Notes: generated by a model not told the origin, from the letters alone. DNA of 15,544 bases from Lachnospiraceae bacterium (GCA_016293925.1 JAEDCX010000061.1:1-15544); one strand, 5' to 3'; shown: positions 6,839 through 15,220, counted from the first letter of the stretch. Numbers and translations are program-made.

Positions 6839-6856
6839 CGTGGATAATGTGGATAA
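6839..6856 (-). promoter_or_regulatory. Tandem DnaA-box pair, distal
   Basis: The plus strand reads CGTGGATAA at 6839-6847 (one mismatch, in the last base of the TTATCCACA consensus) and TGTGGATAA at 6848-6856 (perfect). The two abut with no spacer, in the same orientation as the proximal pair 143 bp away. The perfect box ends one base before the murC stop codon (6858-6860). Confidence 0.75.
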
Positions 6857-6857
6857 C

Positions 6858-8234
6858 TTATTGGCCAAGCAGTTTTTCCCCCACTTTTACAATATCTCCG
6901 GCGCCCATAGTTATCAACAGGTCACCGCTGGAACAATTTTGTAAAATAAAATTTTCGATCTCGTCAAAAGTAGGAAAATAATCAGCCGGAGTCCCCAGAG
7001 AAGTGATCTTCTCAGCCAGCATGCGGCTGCTGACCCCAAGGGTGTCAGTCTCCCTTGCAGCGTAGATGTCAGCCAGTACAACATGGTCGGCCAGAGCCAG
7101 GGCCTCGGCGAATGCATCAAAGAAATTCCTGGTTCTGGTATAGGTATGGGGCTGGAAAATACACCACAATCTGTTGTGTCTGCAACGGAGCGCGGTATTC
7201 AATGCGGCCCGGATCTCCGTGGGATGGTGGGAATAGTCGTCAATGATCGTAACCCCGCCGATGGAACCTTTGTACTGGAACCGTCTGTCTGCATTGCAGA
7301 ACCGGCTGAGGGAGTCGGCAATCCTGCCGGGTTCAATATGGAGCAGAGTAGCCAGCGCAGCGGCAGCTACCGCATTCTGTATGTTATGTTCTCCCGGAAC
7401 GGACAGTGTTACCGGGAACGCCTGGTCTGGCGTATGGATCGTGAAGGATCCGCAACCGTTCTCTTGATACGTAATACCGGAAGCGTAGTACTGGCAGGTG
7501 TTCTGCAGACCGTAGGTAACCACACGGCATGCAAGGTCATCCGTCAGCTCCCGGAGATTGTCGATGTCCCCGTTGATGATCAGTGTACCGTCCTCCGGCA
7601 GCAGTTTGGCAAACCGGTGGAATGAATTCCGGATATCGTGAATATCCTTAAAAAAGTCCAGATGATCTTCTTCAATATTCAGGATCAGTGAGATTCTGGG
7701 ATAGAAGCTTAAGAAACTGTTGGTGTATTCACAGGCTTCCGTCACAAAATATCCGCTTTTTCCGATGCGCATGTTCCCGTGGATTGCCTGCATAACACCG
7801 CCGATGGCAAGCGTAGGATCCAGTTCGGCGTCCAGCAGGATCTGGGAGATCATGGAAGTGGTTGTGGTCTTGCCGTGTGTTCCGCTGATGGCAATGGGCG
7901 TATCATAATTCCGCATGATCTGGCCCAGCAGTTCGGCGCGGGTCAGCATAGGAATCTTCCGGTCGGCTGCTGCCATGTACTCGGGGTTATCGGGATGGAT
8001 AGCGGCTGTGTAGACAACCAGCTGCAGATCATCCGTAATATTGCATGCCCTTTGGCCGATGAAAATCTTGGCTCCCATTGTTTCAAGAGAGTCGGTCAGT
8101 GCAGATTTCCTGGAATCGGAACCCTGTACAGTAAAACCGGAATCCAACAGCAATTCAGCAAGACCACTCATGCTGATGCCGCCGATTCCGATAAAATGAA
8201 CTTTGATAGGTTTGTGAAAGTCTATTTGATACAC
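6858..8234 (-). CDS. murC: UDP-N-acetylmuramate--L-alanine ligase
   Basis: MurC is the cytoplasmic ATP-dependent ligase that adds L-alanine to UDP-MurNAc, the first peptide step of peptidoglycan synthesis. With the start at 8234 the protein has 458 residues, normal for MurC. The N-terminal Rossmann-like domain shows HFIGIGGISMSGLAELL (glycine loop 16-24). The central domain carries the ATP loop GTHGKTTTT (118 onward) and the EACEYTNSFL and LNIEEDHLDFF segments. The C-terminal domain has DDYSHHPTEI and FQPHTYTRT, all hallmarks of MurC. I chose GTG at 8234 because AGAGG lies 9 bases upstream, a -10 TATAAT lies just beyond, and the N-terminus then reads MYQIDFHKPI. The open frame continues 46 codons further to 8372, but that would pass through its own promoter. 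The gene is divergent from glgC and followed by a DnaA-box region. Confidence 0.95.
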   Translation of the reverse strand: MYQIDFHKPIKVHFIGIGGISMSGLAELLLDSGFTVQGSDSRKSALTDSLETMGAKIFIGQRACNITDDLQLVVYTAAIHPDNPEYMAAADRKIPMLTRAELLGQIMRNYDTPIAISGTHGKTTTTSMISQILLDAELDPTLAIGGVMQAIHGNMRIGKSGYFVTEACEYTNSFLSFYPRISLILNIEEDHLDFFKDIHDIRNSFHRFAKLLPEDGTLIINGDIDNLRELTDDLACRVVTYGLQNTCQYYASGITYQENGCGSFTIHTPDQAFPVTLSVPGEHNIQNAVAAAALATLLHIEPGRIADSLSRFCNADRRFQYKGSIGGVTIIDDYSHHPTEIRAALNTALRCRHNRLWCIFQPHTYTRTRNFFDAFAEALALADHVVLADIYAARETDTLGVSSRMLAEKITSLGTPADYFPTFDEIENFILQNCSSGDLLITMGAGDIVKVGEKLLGQ

Positions 8235-8243
8235 CTTTTTGTA

Positions 8244-8248
8244 CCTCT
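8244..8248 (-). promoter_or_regulatory. Ribosome binding site deciding the murC start
   Basis: On the minus strand AGAGG lies 9 bases before GTG at 8234. No comparable site precedes the ATG at 8372, so this supports the shorter MurC. Confidence 0.65.
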
Positions 8249-8267
8249 GTCTTAATCTGGTAACTAT

Positions 8268-8273
8268 ATTATA
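8268..8273 (-). promoter_or_regulatory. murC promoter -10
   Basis: The minus strand reads a perfect TATAAT (8273 to 8268). The best -35 at 17-bp spacing is weak (TTTATA, 8296 to 8291). A start near 8261 gives a leader of about 27 nt before the GTG at 8234. Confidence 0.6.
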
Positions 8274-8373
8274 CTCTTTCCGCCCAAAAATATAAACAGG
8301 TTTTTGTTTCTCCCGTGTCCGGAAAAAGTACTTCGTGCATTTTGCGGATGATTTTTTGCCATAGAAATGCAAT

Positions 8374-8440
8374 ATTTATCAATGTGCATAAAAAAGAAAA
8401 ATCAGAATCGCAAAATTTATCAATTATGAACATAAAAAAG
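8374..8440. repeat. Pair of long direct repeats upstream of glgC
   Basis: ATTTATCAAT at 8374-8383 and 8415-8424 is followed in both copies by CATAAAAAAG (8387-8396 and 8431-8440). The variable centre is GTG in the first copy and TATGAA in the second. The offset of 41 bp is close to four helical turns. The repeats sit 33-99 bp upstream of the glgC -35, where an activator or upstream repressor would bind. Apart from these and the two promoters, 8235-8568 holds nothing recognisable. Confidence 0.6.
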
Positions 8441-8472
8441 TGGAAATAAAAGCCTGTTTTTCACGAAACTAT

Positions 8473-8501
8473 TTCACATTTTCGCATAGTCATGTTATAA
8501 T
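8473..8501 (+). promoter_or_regulatory. glgC-glgD promoter
   Basis: The -35 TTCACA (8473-8478), a 17-bp spacer and a perfect -10 TATAAT (8496-8501) preceded by TG (8493-8494) make a strong sigma-A-type promoter. Transcription would start near 8508, leaving a leader of about 60 nt. GAGAGGTGAGC precedes the ATG at 8569. Confidence 0.8.
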
Positions 8502-8568
8502 GTTCATACAATATAACGTTTTTGATAAGATCGTTTCATAATAGAGAAAAGTAACGAGAGGTGAGCGT

Positions 8569-9843
8569 ATGATTAAGAAGGAAATGATAGCCATGCTTCT
8601 GGCAGGTGGTCAGGGAAGCCGTCTGGGTGTCCTGACAGCGAAGATGGCGAAACCGGCAGTATCCTTTGGCGGTAAATATCGTATTATTGATTTTCCGCTG
8701 AGCAACTGTATCAATTCAGGAGTTGATACAGTCGGAGTATTGACGCAGTACCAGCCGTTACGTCTGAATACCCATATCGGAATCGGTATTCCGTGGGATT
8801 TGGATCGTAACATTGGAGGTGTCACCGTTCTTCCGCCTTATGAGAAGAGCAGCAACAGTGAATGGTATACAGGTACAGCCAATGCTATTTACCAGAACAT
8901 AGATTATATGGAAGGATTCAATCCGGAGTATGTGCTGATCCTGTCAGGAGACCATATCTATAAGATGGATTATGAGGTCATGCTGGATTTCCATAAGAAA
9001 CACAATTCGGATGTGACCATCGCAGCAATGCCGGTTCCGATAGAAGAGGCGAAGCGATTCGGTATTGTCATTACTGACGACGATTACAGGATCACGGAGT
9101 TCGAGGAGAAACCGGAGCATCCTCACGGTAATCTGGCTTCCATGGGAATCTACATTTTCAACTGGAAAACATTGAAATCCGCACTGAAGGCCATGGCAGA
9201 TCAGGAGAATCTGGACTTTGGCAAACATATCATTCCGTATTGCAGGGAGAACGGATCGAATCTCTATGCATATGAATACAACAGCTATTGGAAGGATGTC
9301 GGAACACTGCATTCCTATTGGGAAGCCAATATGGAACTGATTGACATCGTTCCGGAATTCAACCTGTATGAGGAGTACTGGAAGATCTACACCAAGAGTG
9401 ATACACTTCCGCCTCAGTACATATCATCGGGCGGTATTGTGGAGCAATGTATCATCGGCGGTGCATCCAATATCTACGGCGAGATCTACCGATCCGTAAT
9501 CGGCTGCGACGTGACCATCGGCAAGGGCAGTGTGGTTCGCAACTCCATCATTATGAACGGTGCGGTGATCGGGGAGAACTGTGTGCTGGAGAAGGCGATT
9601 GTTGCAGAGAACGCCAGAATCGGCGACGGCGTAAAACTTGGCGTCGGAGAGGCAGTTCCGAATGAAACGGATCCGAAGATCTATACGGACGGGCTTGTTA
9701 CCGTCGGAGAGAAAACCGTTATTCCGAATGGCGTTACCGTTGGTAAGAACAGTGTTGTATTCGGCTTGACCGTTGCCGAAGATTATCCGAACGGTAACCT
9801 GGGAAGCGGAAAATCTTTGATTAAGGCAGGTGAAGACGAATGA
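8569..9843 (+). CDS. glgC: Glucose-1-phosphate adenylyltransferase, catalytic subunit
   Basis: This enzyme makes ADP-glucose from ATP and glucose-1-phosphate, the committed step of bacterial glycogen synthesis. The 424 residues fit the family. The N-terminal nucleotidyltransferase domain has an intact glycine-rich loop LAGGQGSRLGVLT (11-23) with KPAVSFGGKYRIIDFPLSN after it. It also has GDHIYKMDY (127-135, D128 being the expected catalytic aspartate) and FEEKP (178-182, lysine for glucose-1-phosphate). The C-terminal part, from about 290, has the hexapeptide repeats of a left-handed beta-helix (IIGGASNIYGEIYRSVIG, then IGKGSVVRNSIIM). The stop overlaps the glgD start as ATGA at 9840-9843, implying coupled translation and equal supply of the two subunits. 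Its own promoter lies at 8473-8501. Confidence 0.97.
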   Translation: MIKKEMIAMLLAGGQGSRLGVLTAKMAKPAVSFGGKYRIIDFPLSNCINSGVDTVGVLTQYQPLRLNTHIGIGIPWDLDRNIGGVTVLPPYEKSSNSEWYTGTANAIYQNIDYMEGFNPEYVLILSGDHIYKMDYEVMLDFHKKHNSDVTIAAMPVPIEEAKRFGIVITDDDYRITEFEEKPEHPHGNLASMGIYIFNWKTLKSALKAMADQENLDFGKHIIPYCRENGSNLYAYEYNSYWKDVGTLHSYWEANMELIDIVPEFNLYEEYWKIYTKSDTLPPQYISSGGIVEQCIIGGASNIYGEIYRSVIGCDVTIGKGSVVRNSIIMNGAVIGENCVLEKAIVAENARIGDGVKLGVGEAVPNETDPKIYTDGLVTVGEKTVIPNGVTVGKNSVVFGLTVAEDYPNGNLGSGKSLIKAGEDE

Positions 9844-10958
9844 GAGCGATAGGAATTATTCTTGCAGGCGGCAATAATCACAGAATGAAGGAATTGTCCC
9901 AGAAAAGAGCAATCTCCGCCATGCCCATTGCCGGCTGCTACAGAAGTATTGATTTTGCATTGAGCAATATGTCCAATTCCCATATTAACAATGTTGCTGT
10001 ATTTACCCAGTACAATGCGAGGAGTCTCAGCGAGCATCTGAGTTCTTCCAAGTGGTGGGATTTCGGGCGGAAACAGGGCGGTTTGTCCGTTTTCACACCT
10101 ACCGTGACCGCGGATAACAGCAACTGGTATCGGGGAACTGCGGATGCGATTTACCAGAATCTGGATTATCTGCGCAACAGCCATGAGCCGTATGTTGTGA
10201 TTACATCCGGTGACTGTGTGTACAAGATGGATTACAACAAGATCCTGGAGTACCATATTGATAAGAAAGCAGATATCACGGTGGTGTGCAAGGATATCGA
10301 GGCAGGCAACGATGTCTCCCGGTACGGCACGGTGAAGATGAATGAGGAGTGCAGAATTCTGGAGTTTGAGGAGAAGCCGATTATGGCCAAATCCAACACC
10401 ATTTCCTGCGGCGTTTATGTGATCCGCCGTCGCCAGCTGATCGAACTGATAGAGAAGAGCGCAGAGGAGGATCGGTACGATTTCGTCCGTGACATTCTGA
10501 TCCGTTACAAGGATCTGAAATACATCTATGGGTATAAGATCAAAGAATACTGGAGGAATATCGCTTCCGTAGAGGACTATTTCGGAACCAATATGGATTT
10601 CCTGAATCCCACCATTCGTGATTATTTCTTCAAACAATATCCGGACATTTATTCCAAGGTGGATGATCTTCCGCCTGCGAAATACAATGTCGGCGCCCAT
10701 ATTAAGAATAGTATCATCGCCAGCGGAACCATTGTAAATGGTACGGTTGAGGATTCCGTAATCTTCAAAAAAGCATATATTGGCAATAACTGCTACATCA
10801 AGAACTCCATCATTCTGAATGATGTCTATATCGGGGACAACACTCATATTGAGAACTGTATTGTAGAGAGCCATGACACAATCCGTGCCAATTCCTACTA
10901 CAAGGGCGAGAATGGCATTAAGATCGTGATTGAGAAGAGCGACAGATACGTGCTGTAG
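9840..10958 (+). CDS. glgD: Glucose-1-phosphate adenylyltransferase subunit GlgD
   Basis: GlgD is the second, largely non-catalytic subunit that partners GlgC in Firmicutes and modulates its activity. The 372 residues keep the same layout: nucleotidyltransferase domain (1 to about 235) and beta-helix (about 280-345, with SIIASGTIVNGTVEDSVI and related repeats). The glycine-rich loop is degraded to AGGNNHRMKEL (9-19) compared with AGGQGSRLGVL in GlgC, and the KPAVSFGG segment is replaced by RAISAMPIAG. GDCVYKMDY (124-132) and FEEKP (176-180) are kept. The loss of loop residues explains why GlgD is poorly active alone in studied species. It starts inside the glgC stop codon (ATGA) and is followed by a strong terminator at 10997. 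Confidence 0.96.
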   Translation: MRAIGIILAGGNNHRMKELSQKRAISAMPIAGCYRSIDFALSNMSNSHINNVAVFTQYNARSLSEHLSSSKWWDFGRKQGGLSVFTPTVTADNSNWYRGTADAIYQNLDYLRNSHEPYVVITSGDCVYKMDYNKILEYHIDKKADITVVCKDIEAGNDVSRYGTVKMNEECRILEFEEKPIMAKSNTISCGVYVIRRRQLIELIEKSAEEDRYDFVRDILIRYKDLKYIYGYKIKEYWRNIASVEDYFGTNMDFLNPTIRDYFFKQYPDIYSKVDDLPPAKYNVGAHIKNSIIASGTIVNGTVEDSVIFKKAYIGNNCYIKNSIILNDVYIGDNTHIENCIVESHDTIRANSYYKGENGIKIVIEKSDRYVL

Positions 10959-10996
10959 GCAATGAATGATTGAGACTGAATATTGCAGGTATGATG

Positions 10997-11035
10997 CAGG
11001 ATTCCGTACAAAATGCGGAGTCCTGTTTCTTTTTA
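10997..11035 (+). terminator. Strong intrinsic terminator after glgD
   Basis: A 12-bp stem pairs 10997-11008 (CAGGATTCCGTA) with 11014-11025 (TGCGGAGTCCTG) around a CAAAA loop, with two G-U pairs. It is followed by TTTCTTTTT. It ends the glgC-glgD transcript 38 bp after the stop codon. Confidence 0.9.
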
Positions 11036-11045
11036 TGGCAATCTG

Positions 11046-11054
11046 TGGTATGCT
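11046..11054 (+). promoter_or_regulatory. Possible weak promoter of pth-mfd
   Basis: TG, one base, then TATGCT (11049-11054) resembles an extended -10. No clear -35 is present. It is proposed because a strong terminator lies just upstream and pth therefore needs its own start. Confidence 0.35.
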
Positions 11055-11102
11055 GATAGAGATGCCGGTCATGGAAAGACCTGCAGGGAAAGGTAGCAGA
11101 GT

Positions 11103-11681
11103 ATGTACATGATTGCGGGCCTGGGGAATCCGGGCAGAGAATATCAGAATACCCGTCACAATATCGGTTTTGATGTGATTGACCGGATTGCGGATGCATA
11201 TCATATAGAGATGAGTGACAAGAAACACAAAGCAATCTCCGGAAGGGGAGTGATCGACGGAACGAAGGTCATTCTGGTGAAACCACAGACATATATGAAC
11301 CTCAGCGGGGAGAGCATTCGGCAGATTGCGGATTATTATGATGTGGATACCACAGAAGAATTGATCGTTATTCATGACGATATCAGTCTGGATGTGGGAC
11401 AGATCCGGATTCGTACCAAAGGAAGTGCCGGCGGTCATAACGGACTGAAGAATATTATTCTGAATCTGGGGCATGACCGGTTTGCCAGAATCAAGGTCGG
11501 AGTCGGGGAGAAGCCGAAGGGATATGATCTGGCAGACTACGTACTGGGGCATTTTACCACAGAGGAGCGCAAGGTTCTGGAGACGAGCGGGGAGCATGCG
11601 GTTGAAGCGGTACGAATGGTATTGGCAGGAGATCCGGAGGGTGCGATGAATCGGTTCAACACCAAGGTGTCCGGAAGATAG
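11103..11681 (+). CDS. pth: Peptidyl-tRNA hydrolase
   Basis: Pth hydrolyses peptidyl-tRNA released from stalled ribosomes, recycling tRNA in the cytoplasm; it is essential in most bacteria. The 192 residues match the family length. All active-site residues are visible: N9 in GLGNPG, H19 in TRHN, N66 in KPQTYMNLSG, D92 in IHDD and N113 in GSAGGHNGLK. The start ATG at 11103 gives MYMIAGLGNPG; ATG at 11109 is also possible. The ribosome binding site is weak (AAAGGTAG), 9 bases away. The mfd start is 8 bp after the stop, so the two genes are co-transcribed, as in the pth-mfd order seen in Bacillus and other Firmicutes. Confidence 0.97.
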   Translation: MYMIAGLGNPGREYQNTRHNIGFDVIDRIADAYHIEMSDKKHKAISGRGVIDGTKVILVKPQTYMNLSGESIRQIADYYDVDTTEELIVIHDDISLDVGQIRIRTKGSAGGHNGLKNIILNLGHDRFARIKVGVGEKPKGYDLADYVLGHFTTEERKVLETSGEHAVEAVRMVLAGDPEGAMNRFNTKVSGR

Positions 11682-11689
11682 GTGATATA

Positions 11690-14600
11690 GTGAAGGTTTT
11701 GCGAAATCCCCTGAAGGAGCTGGGGAGCTATGATGAGATACGCTCTGCCATGAAAAAGCACCAAAGTGTGTTGCTGACCGGGTGTATCGATGCGCAGAAA
11801 TTGCATATTGTGGATGGAATGTGCGATGATTACGAGCAACGTGTCATCGCTGTTTATAGTGAACAAAAAGCAAGGGAACTCTATGAAGATGTTCTTTTCT
11901 ATGACAAGACGGCGGTATATTATCCTACGAAGGATCTGATGTTCTACCAGGCGGATATCCGTGGCAGGCGCCTGATAACGGAGCGGCTGCGGGCCGTACG
12001 TACCATTCTGGAAGGCGGCCCCTGTACGATAGTAACTACCTTTGATGCATTGATGTCCAGACAGGTGCCGCTCAGGGAGTATAGAAATCACATGCTTCGT
12101 GTGGACAAGGGTGCCATGCTGGAACAGGGTACTCTGGCGAGAAGGTTGGTTGCGCTGGGATATGAGAAGCAGTATCAGGTAGATACACCGGGGCAGTTCA
12201 GTATCCGCGGTGACATTATCGATATCTTTGATCTGACGGAAGAGAATCCTTACCGAATCGAACTGTGGGGAGATGAGGTGGAATCGATCAGAAGCTTCGA
12301 TGTGGAGAGCCAGCGTTCCATTGAAGAACTGGGAAGGGTGATTATTTTCCCGGCGTGCGAGATGATTCTGGATGATGACCGGCTGAATGACGGTATGGAT
12401 CGGATTGCGGAGGATGCGAAACGGGTGGAGGAGTCTCTGCGCGCCGCGTTTCAGACGGAAGAGGCGCATCGGATCAAACTGCAGGCAGATTCTCTCAGGG
12501 AGCAGGTCTATGAGTTTCATTCCATGGCGAATCTGGACAGTTACATGGAGTATTTCTATCCGGCAGCAGGCACGTTTCTGGAATTGTTTGACCCGACGAA
12601 GCTGTGTGTTGTATTGGAAGAACCGATGCGGCTCAAAGAGCATGCGGAGGCAGTGGAAACAGAGTTCCGGGAGAGCATGATTCATAGGGCGGAGAAGGGC
12701 TACCTCCTTCCCGGACAGATGCATGTGCTCCGGTCGGTGGAGGAAACCATGGCGGAATTGGAGCAGTATCATCTGCTGGGGATATCCACCATGGATTGCC
12801 GCAATTTCCCGATCCGGTTTGATTACAGGACGGATGTGACTGTTTCCTCCGTAGCACCGTACAACAACAGCTTTGAAACCCTGGTCAAGGATCTTTTGCG
12901 ATATCGGAAGCAGGGGTATCGCGTTCTTCTGATGTCCGGTTCCCGGACAAGGGCGAAACGGCTGGCAGAGGATCTGATGGACCAGGACATTCTTGCATTT
13001 TACAGTGAGGATGGAGACAGGGAATTGCAGCCCGGTGAGATAATGACCTTCTATGGGCACATGTCCAGGGGCTTTGAGTATCCCATGATCCGGTTTGTGG
13101 TCATTACGGAAACAGATATTTTCGGCGCCAAGAAAAAGAAACCCCGCAGGAGGAGATTTACCGAGGGTACCAAGATCAGCAGATTCGATGACCTGAAGGT
13201 GGGAGATTATGTGGTGCATGAGACATACGGTCTTGGCATCTATCAGGGGATCGAGAAGGTGGAGAAGGAGCGGATTGTCCGGGATTATATGAAGATCGTG
13301 TACCGGGACGGCGGGATTCTGTATGTTCCGGCTACCGGTCTGGATGTGATTCAGAAATACGCTTCCGCAGACACCGCCAAGGTTCCGAAACTGAACAAGC
13401 TGGGCACCCAGGAGTGGACGAAAACCAAGACAAGAGTACGTACGGCGGTCAGCGAAGTGGCCAAGGATCTGGTGGAGCTCTATGCGAAACGCCAGCAACA
13501 GCAGGGGTTTGTATTCTCCAAGGATAACCTGTGGCAGCGGGAATTCGAAGAATTATTTCCCTTTGAAGAAACCCAGGATCAGCTGATGGCAATCGAGGCC
13601 ACCAAGTCAGACATGGAGAGTCCGAAGATTATGGACCGGCTGATCTGCGGGGATGTGGGTTATGGTAAGACGGAGATTGCGATCCGTGCGGCGTTTAAGG
13701 CGGTACAGGATGGCAAGCAGGTTGCCTTTCTGGTGCCGACCACGATTCTGGCCCAGCAGCATTACAACACCTTTACCCAGCGCATGAAGAACTATCCGAT
13801 TACCATAGACCTGCTGTGCAGATTTCGTTCCGCTGCGGAGCAGAAGAAAACCGTAGAGCGCATGAAGAAGGGCGAGGCAGATATTGTGATCGGTACGCAC
13901 CGGATGCTGTCTGCGGATGTGGGATTCAAGGATCTGGGATTGCTGATCATCGACGAGGAGCAGCGTTTCGGTGTCAGTCATAAGGAAAAGATCAAGAAGC
14001 TGCGGGAGAATGTGGACGTGCTGACACTGACCGCGACTCCGATTCCGCGAACACTGCATATGAGTCTGGCGGGTATTCGTGATATGAGTGTGCTGGAGGA
14101 GGCTCCGGAGGATCGTCTGCCGATTCAGACCTATGTGATGGAATACAATGAAGAGATGGTACGGGAGGCCATAGAACGGGAACTGTCCCGGAATGGCCAG
14201 GTCTATTATGTGTACAACAGAGTGTCCGGTATTGCCGATATGACAGCACGGATTCAGATGATGATTCCGGATGCTGTGGTTTGCTATGCCCACGGGCAGA
14301 TGAAAGAGACGGAGCTGGAACAGATCATGTACGAATTCATCAACGGGGAGATTGATGTTCTGGTGGCCACCACGATTATCGAGACCGGATTGGACATCTC
14401 CAATGTAAACACAATTATTATTCATGATTCGGACAATATGGGTCTGTCACAATTGTATCAGTTAAGGGGACGGGTAGGGCGGTCTGCCAGAACCTCCTAT
14501 GCCTTTCTCATGTACAAACGGGATAAGATTCTGCGGGAGGTGGCAGAGAAGCGATTACAGGCCATTCGGGAATTCACAGAGCTTGGAAGCGGATTCAAGA

Positions 14601-15220
14601 TTGCCATGCGGGATCTGGAGATTCGGGGAGCAGGCAATATTCTGGGTACGACTCAGCATGGTCACATGGAAGCTGTCGGCTATGATCTGTACTGCAAGAT
14701 GCTGAACGAGGCAGTGAAGAATCTGCGGGGCATCGAGACCCGGGAAGACTATCCTACGCTGGTGGATATTGATGTGAACGCATATATTCCACCGGATTAC
14801 ATTATGAATGAAGTACAGAAGCTGGAGATCTACAAGCGGATTGCGGGAGTTGAGACACAGGCGGAATGTGATGACATGACGGAGGAACTTCTGGACCGGT
14901 TTGGGGAAGTACCCCGGTCTGCGGCGAATCTGATGCGGATTTCACTGCTGCGCGTGGAAGCCCACAGGCTCTACATTACCGAGTTGAAGGGCAGAAACGA
15001 GCATATTGTGGTGCAGATGTATCCTACGGCTCCTGTTCTGGTGGAGAAGATTCCGGAATTCCTGCATAGGTACGGAAACCGGATAACGATGAATACCAAG
15101 GGCGCTCCGCAATTCATTCTGCGTTATGACAAAGCCGGCATTGTGGAAAAGGACGAGGAAATACTGATGTCCACGATTCGGGAATTACTTGACACAATGA
15201 AGATATTATACGAAGATTAG
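11690..15220 (+). CDS. mfd: Transcription-repair coupling factor
   Basis: Mfd displaces RNA polymerase stalled at DNA lesions and recruits UvrA for nucleotide excision repair. The 1176 residues are full length. The N-terminal part (to about 350) is UvrB-like, with GQFSIRGDIIDIFDL at about 168-182, and lacks a working Walker A, as expected. The RNA-polymerase interaction (CarD-like) domain spans about 496-560 (KVGDYVVHETYGLGIYQGI). The RecG-like translocase has Walker A GDVGYGKTE (around 653), Walker B DEEQ (around 754), the LTATPIPRTLHMSL motif, then TTIIETGLDISNVNTIII and QLRGRVGR (around 925). The C-terminal TRCF domain lies at about 1034-1135 (YIPPDYIMNEVQKLEIYKRI). GTG at 11690 is chosen from an AGGTG site 8 bp after pth. 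No frame disruption is seen. Confidence 0.98.
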   Translation: MKVLRNPLKELGSYDEIRSAMKKHQSVLLTGCIDAQKLHIVDGMCDDYEQRVIAVYSEQKARELYEDVLFYDKTAVYYPTKDLMFYQADIRGRRLITERLRAVRTILEGGPCTIVTTFDALMSRQVPLREYRNHMLRVDKGAMLEQGTLARRLVALGYEKQYQVDTPGQFSIRGDIIDIFDLTEENPYRIELWGDEVESIRSFDVESQRSIEELGRVIIFPACEMILDDDRLNDGMDRIAEDAKRVEESLRAAFQTEEAHRIKLQADSLREQVYEFHSMANLDSYMEYFYPAAGTFLELFDPTKLCVVLEEPMRLKEHAEAVETEFRESMIHRAEKGYLLPGQMHVLRSVEETMAELEQYHLLGISTMDCRNFPIRFDYRTDVTVSSVAPYNNSFETLVKDLLRYRKQGYRVLLMSGSRTRAKRLAEDLMDQDILAFYSEDGDRELQPGEIMTFYGHMSRGFEYPMIRFVVITETDIFGAKKKKPRRRRFTEGTKISRFDDLKVGDYVVHETYGLGIYQGIEKVEKERIVRDYMKIVYRDGGILYVPATGLDVIQKYASADTAKVPKLNKLGTQEWTKTKTRVRTAVSEVAKDLVELYAKRQQQQGFVFSKDNLWQREFEELFPFEETQDQLMAIEATKSDMESPKIMDRLICGDVGYGKTEIAIRAAFKAVQDGKQVAFLVPTTILAQQHYNTFTQRMKNYPITIDLLCRFRSAAEQKKTVERMKKGEADIVIGTHRMLSADVGFKDLGLLIIDEEQRFGVSHKEKIKKLRENVDVLTLTATPIPRTLHMSLAGIRDMSVLEEAPEDRLPIQTYVMEYNEEMVREAIERELSRNGQVYYVYNRVSGIADMTARIQMMIPDAVVCYAHGQMKETELEQIMYEFINGEIDVLVATTIIETGLDISNVNTIIIHDSDNMGLSQLYQLRGRVGRSARTSYAFLMYKRDKILREVAEKRLQAIREFTELGSGFKIAMRDLEIRGAGNILGTTQHGHMEAVGYDLYCKMLNEAVKNLRGIETREDYPTLVDIDVNAYIPPDYIMNEVQKLEIYKRIAGVETQAECDDMTEELLDRFGEVPRSAANLMRISLLRVEAHRLYITELKGRNEHIVVQMYPTAPVLVEKIPEFLHRYGNRITMNTKGAPQFILRYDKAGIVEKDEEILMSTIRELLDTMKILYED

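Noticed and set aside
6565..6860. The DnaA-box region as the chromosomal oriC
   Set aside because: No dnaA, dnaN, recF or gyrase gene is near, and no AT-rich unwinding region or DnaA-trio run adjoins the boxes. A regulatory or titration cluster fits better; genome GC skew would decide it.
8235..8372. 46-residue N-terminal extension of MurC
   Set aside because: It would start upstream of the murC -10 (8268-8273) and ribosome binding site (8244-8248). The extra residues do not resemble MurC, and the family N-terminus begins at the GTG at 8234.
9783..11597. 604-residue open frame antisense to glgD and pth
   Set aside because: It lies fully opposite two confidently identified genes. The translation has no recognisable motif and is rich in Ile, His, Asn and Val, as expected for a codon-usage shadow. 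No ribosome binding site or promoter fits it.
11537..13498. 653-residue open frame antisense to mfd
   Set aside because: It is opposite the conserved UvrB-like and RID parts of mfd, with a low-complexity His/Leu/Arg-rich translation and no domain. GC-biased third positions in mfd remove antisense stops.
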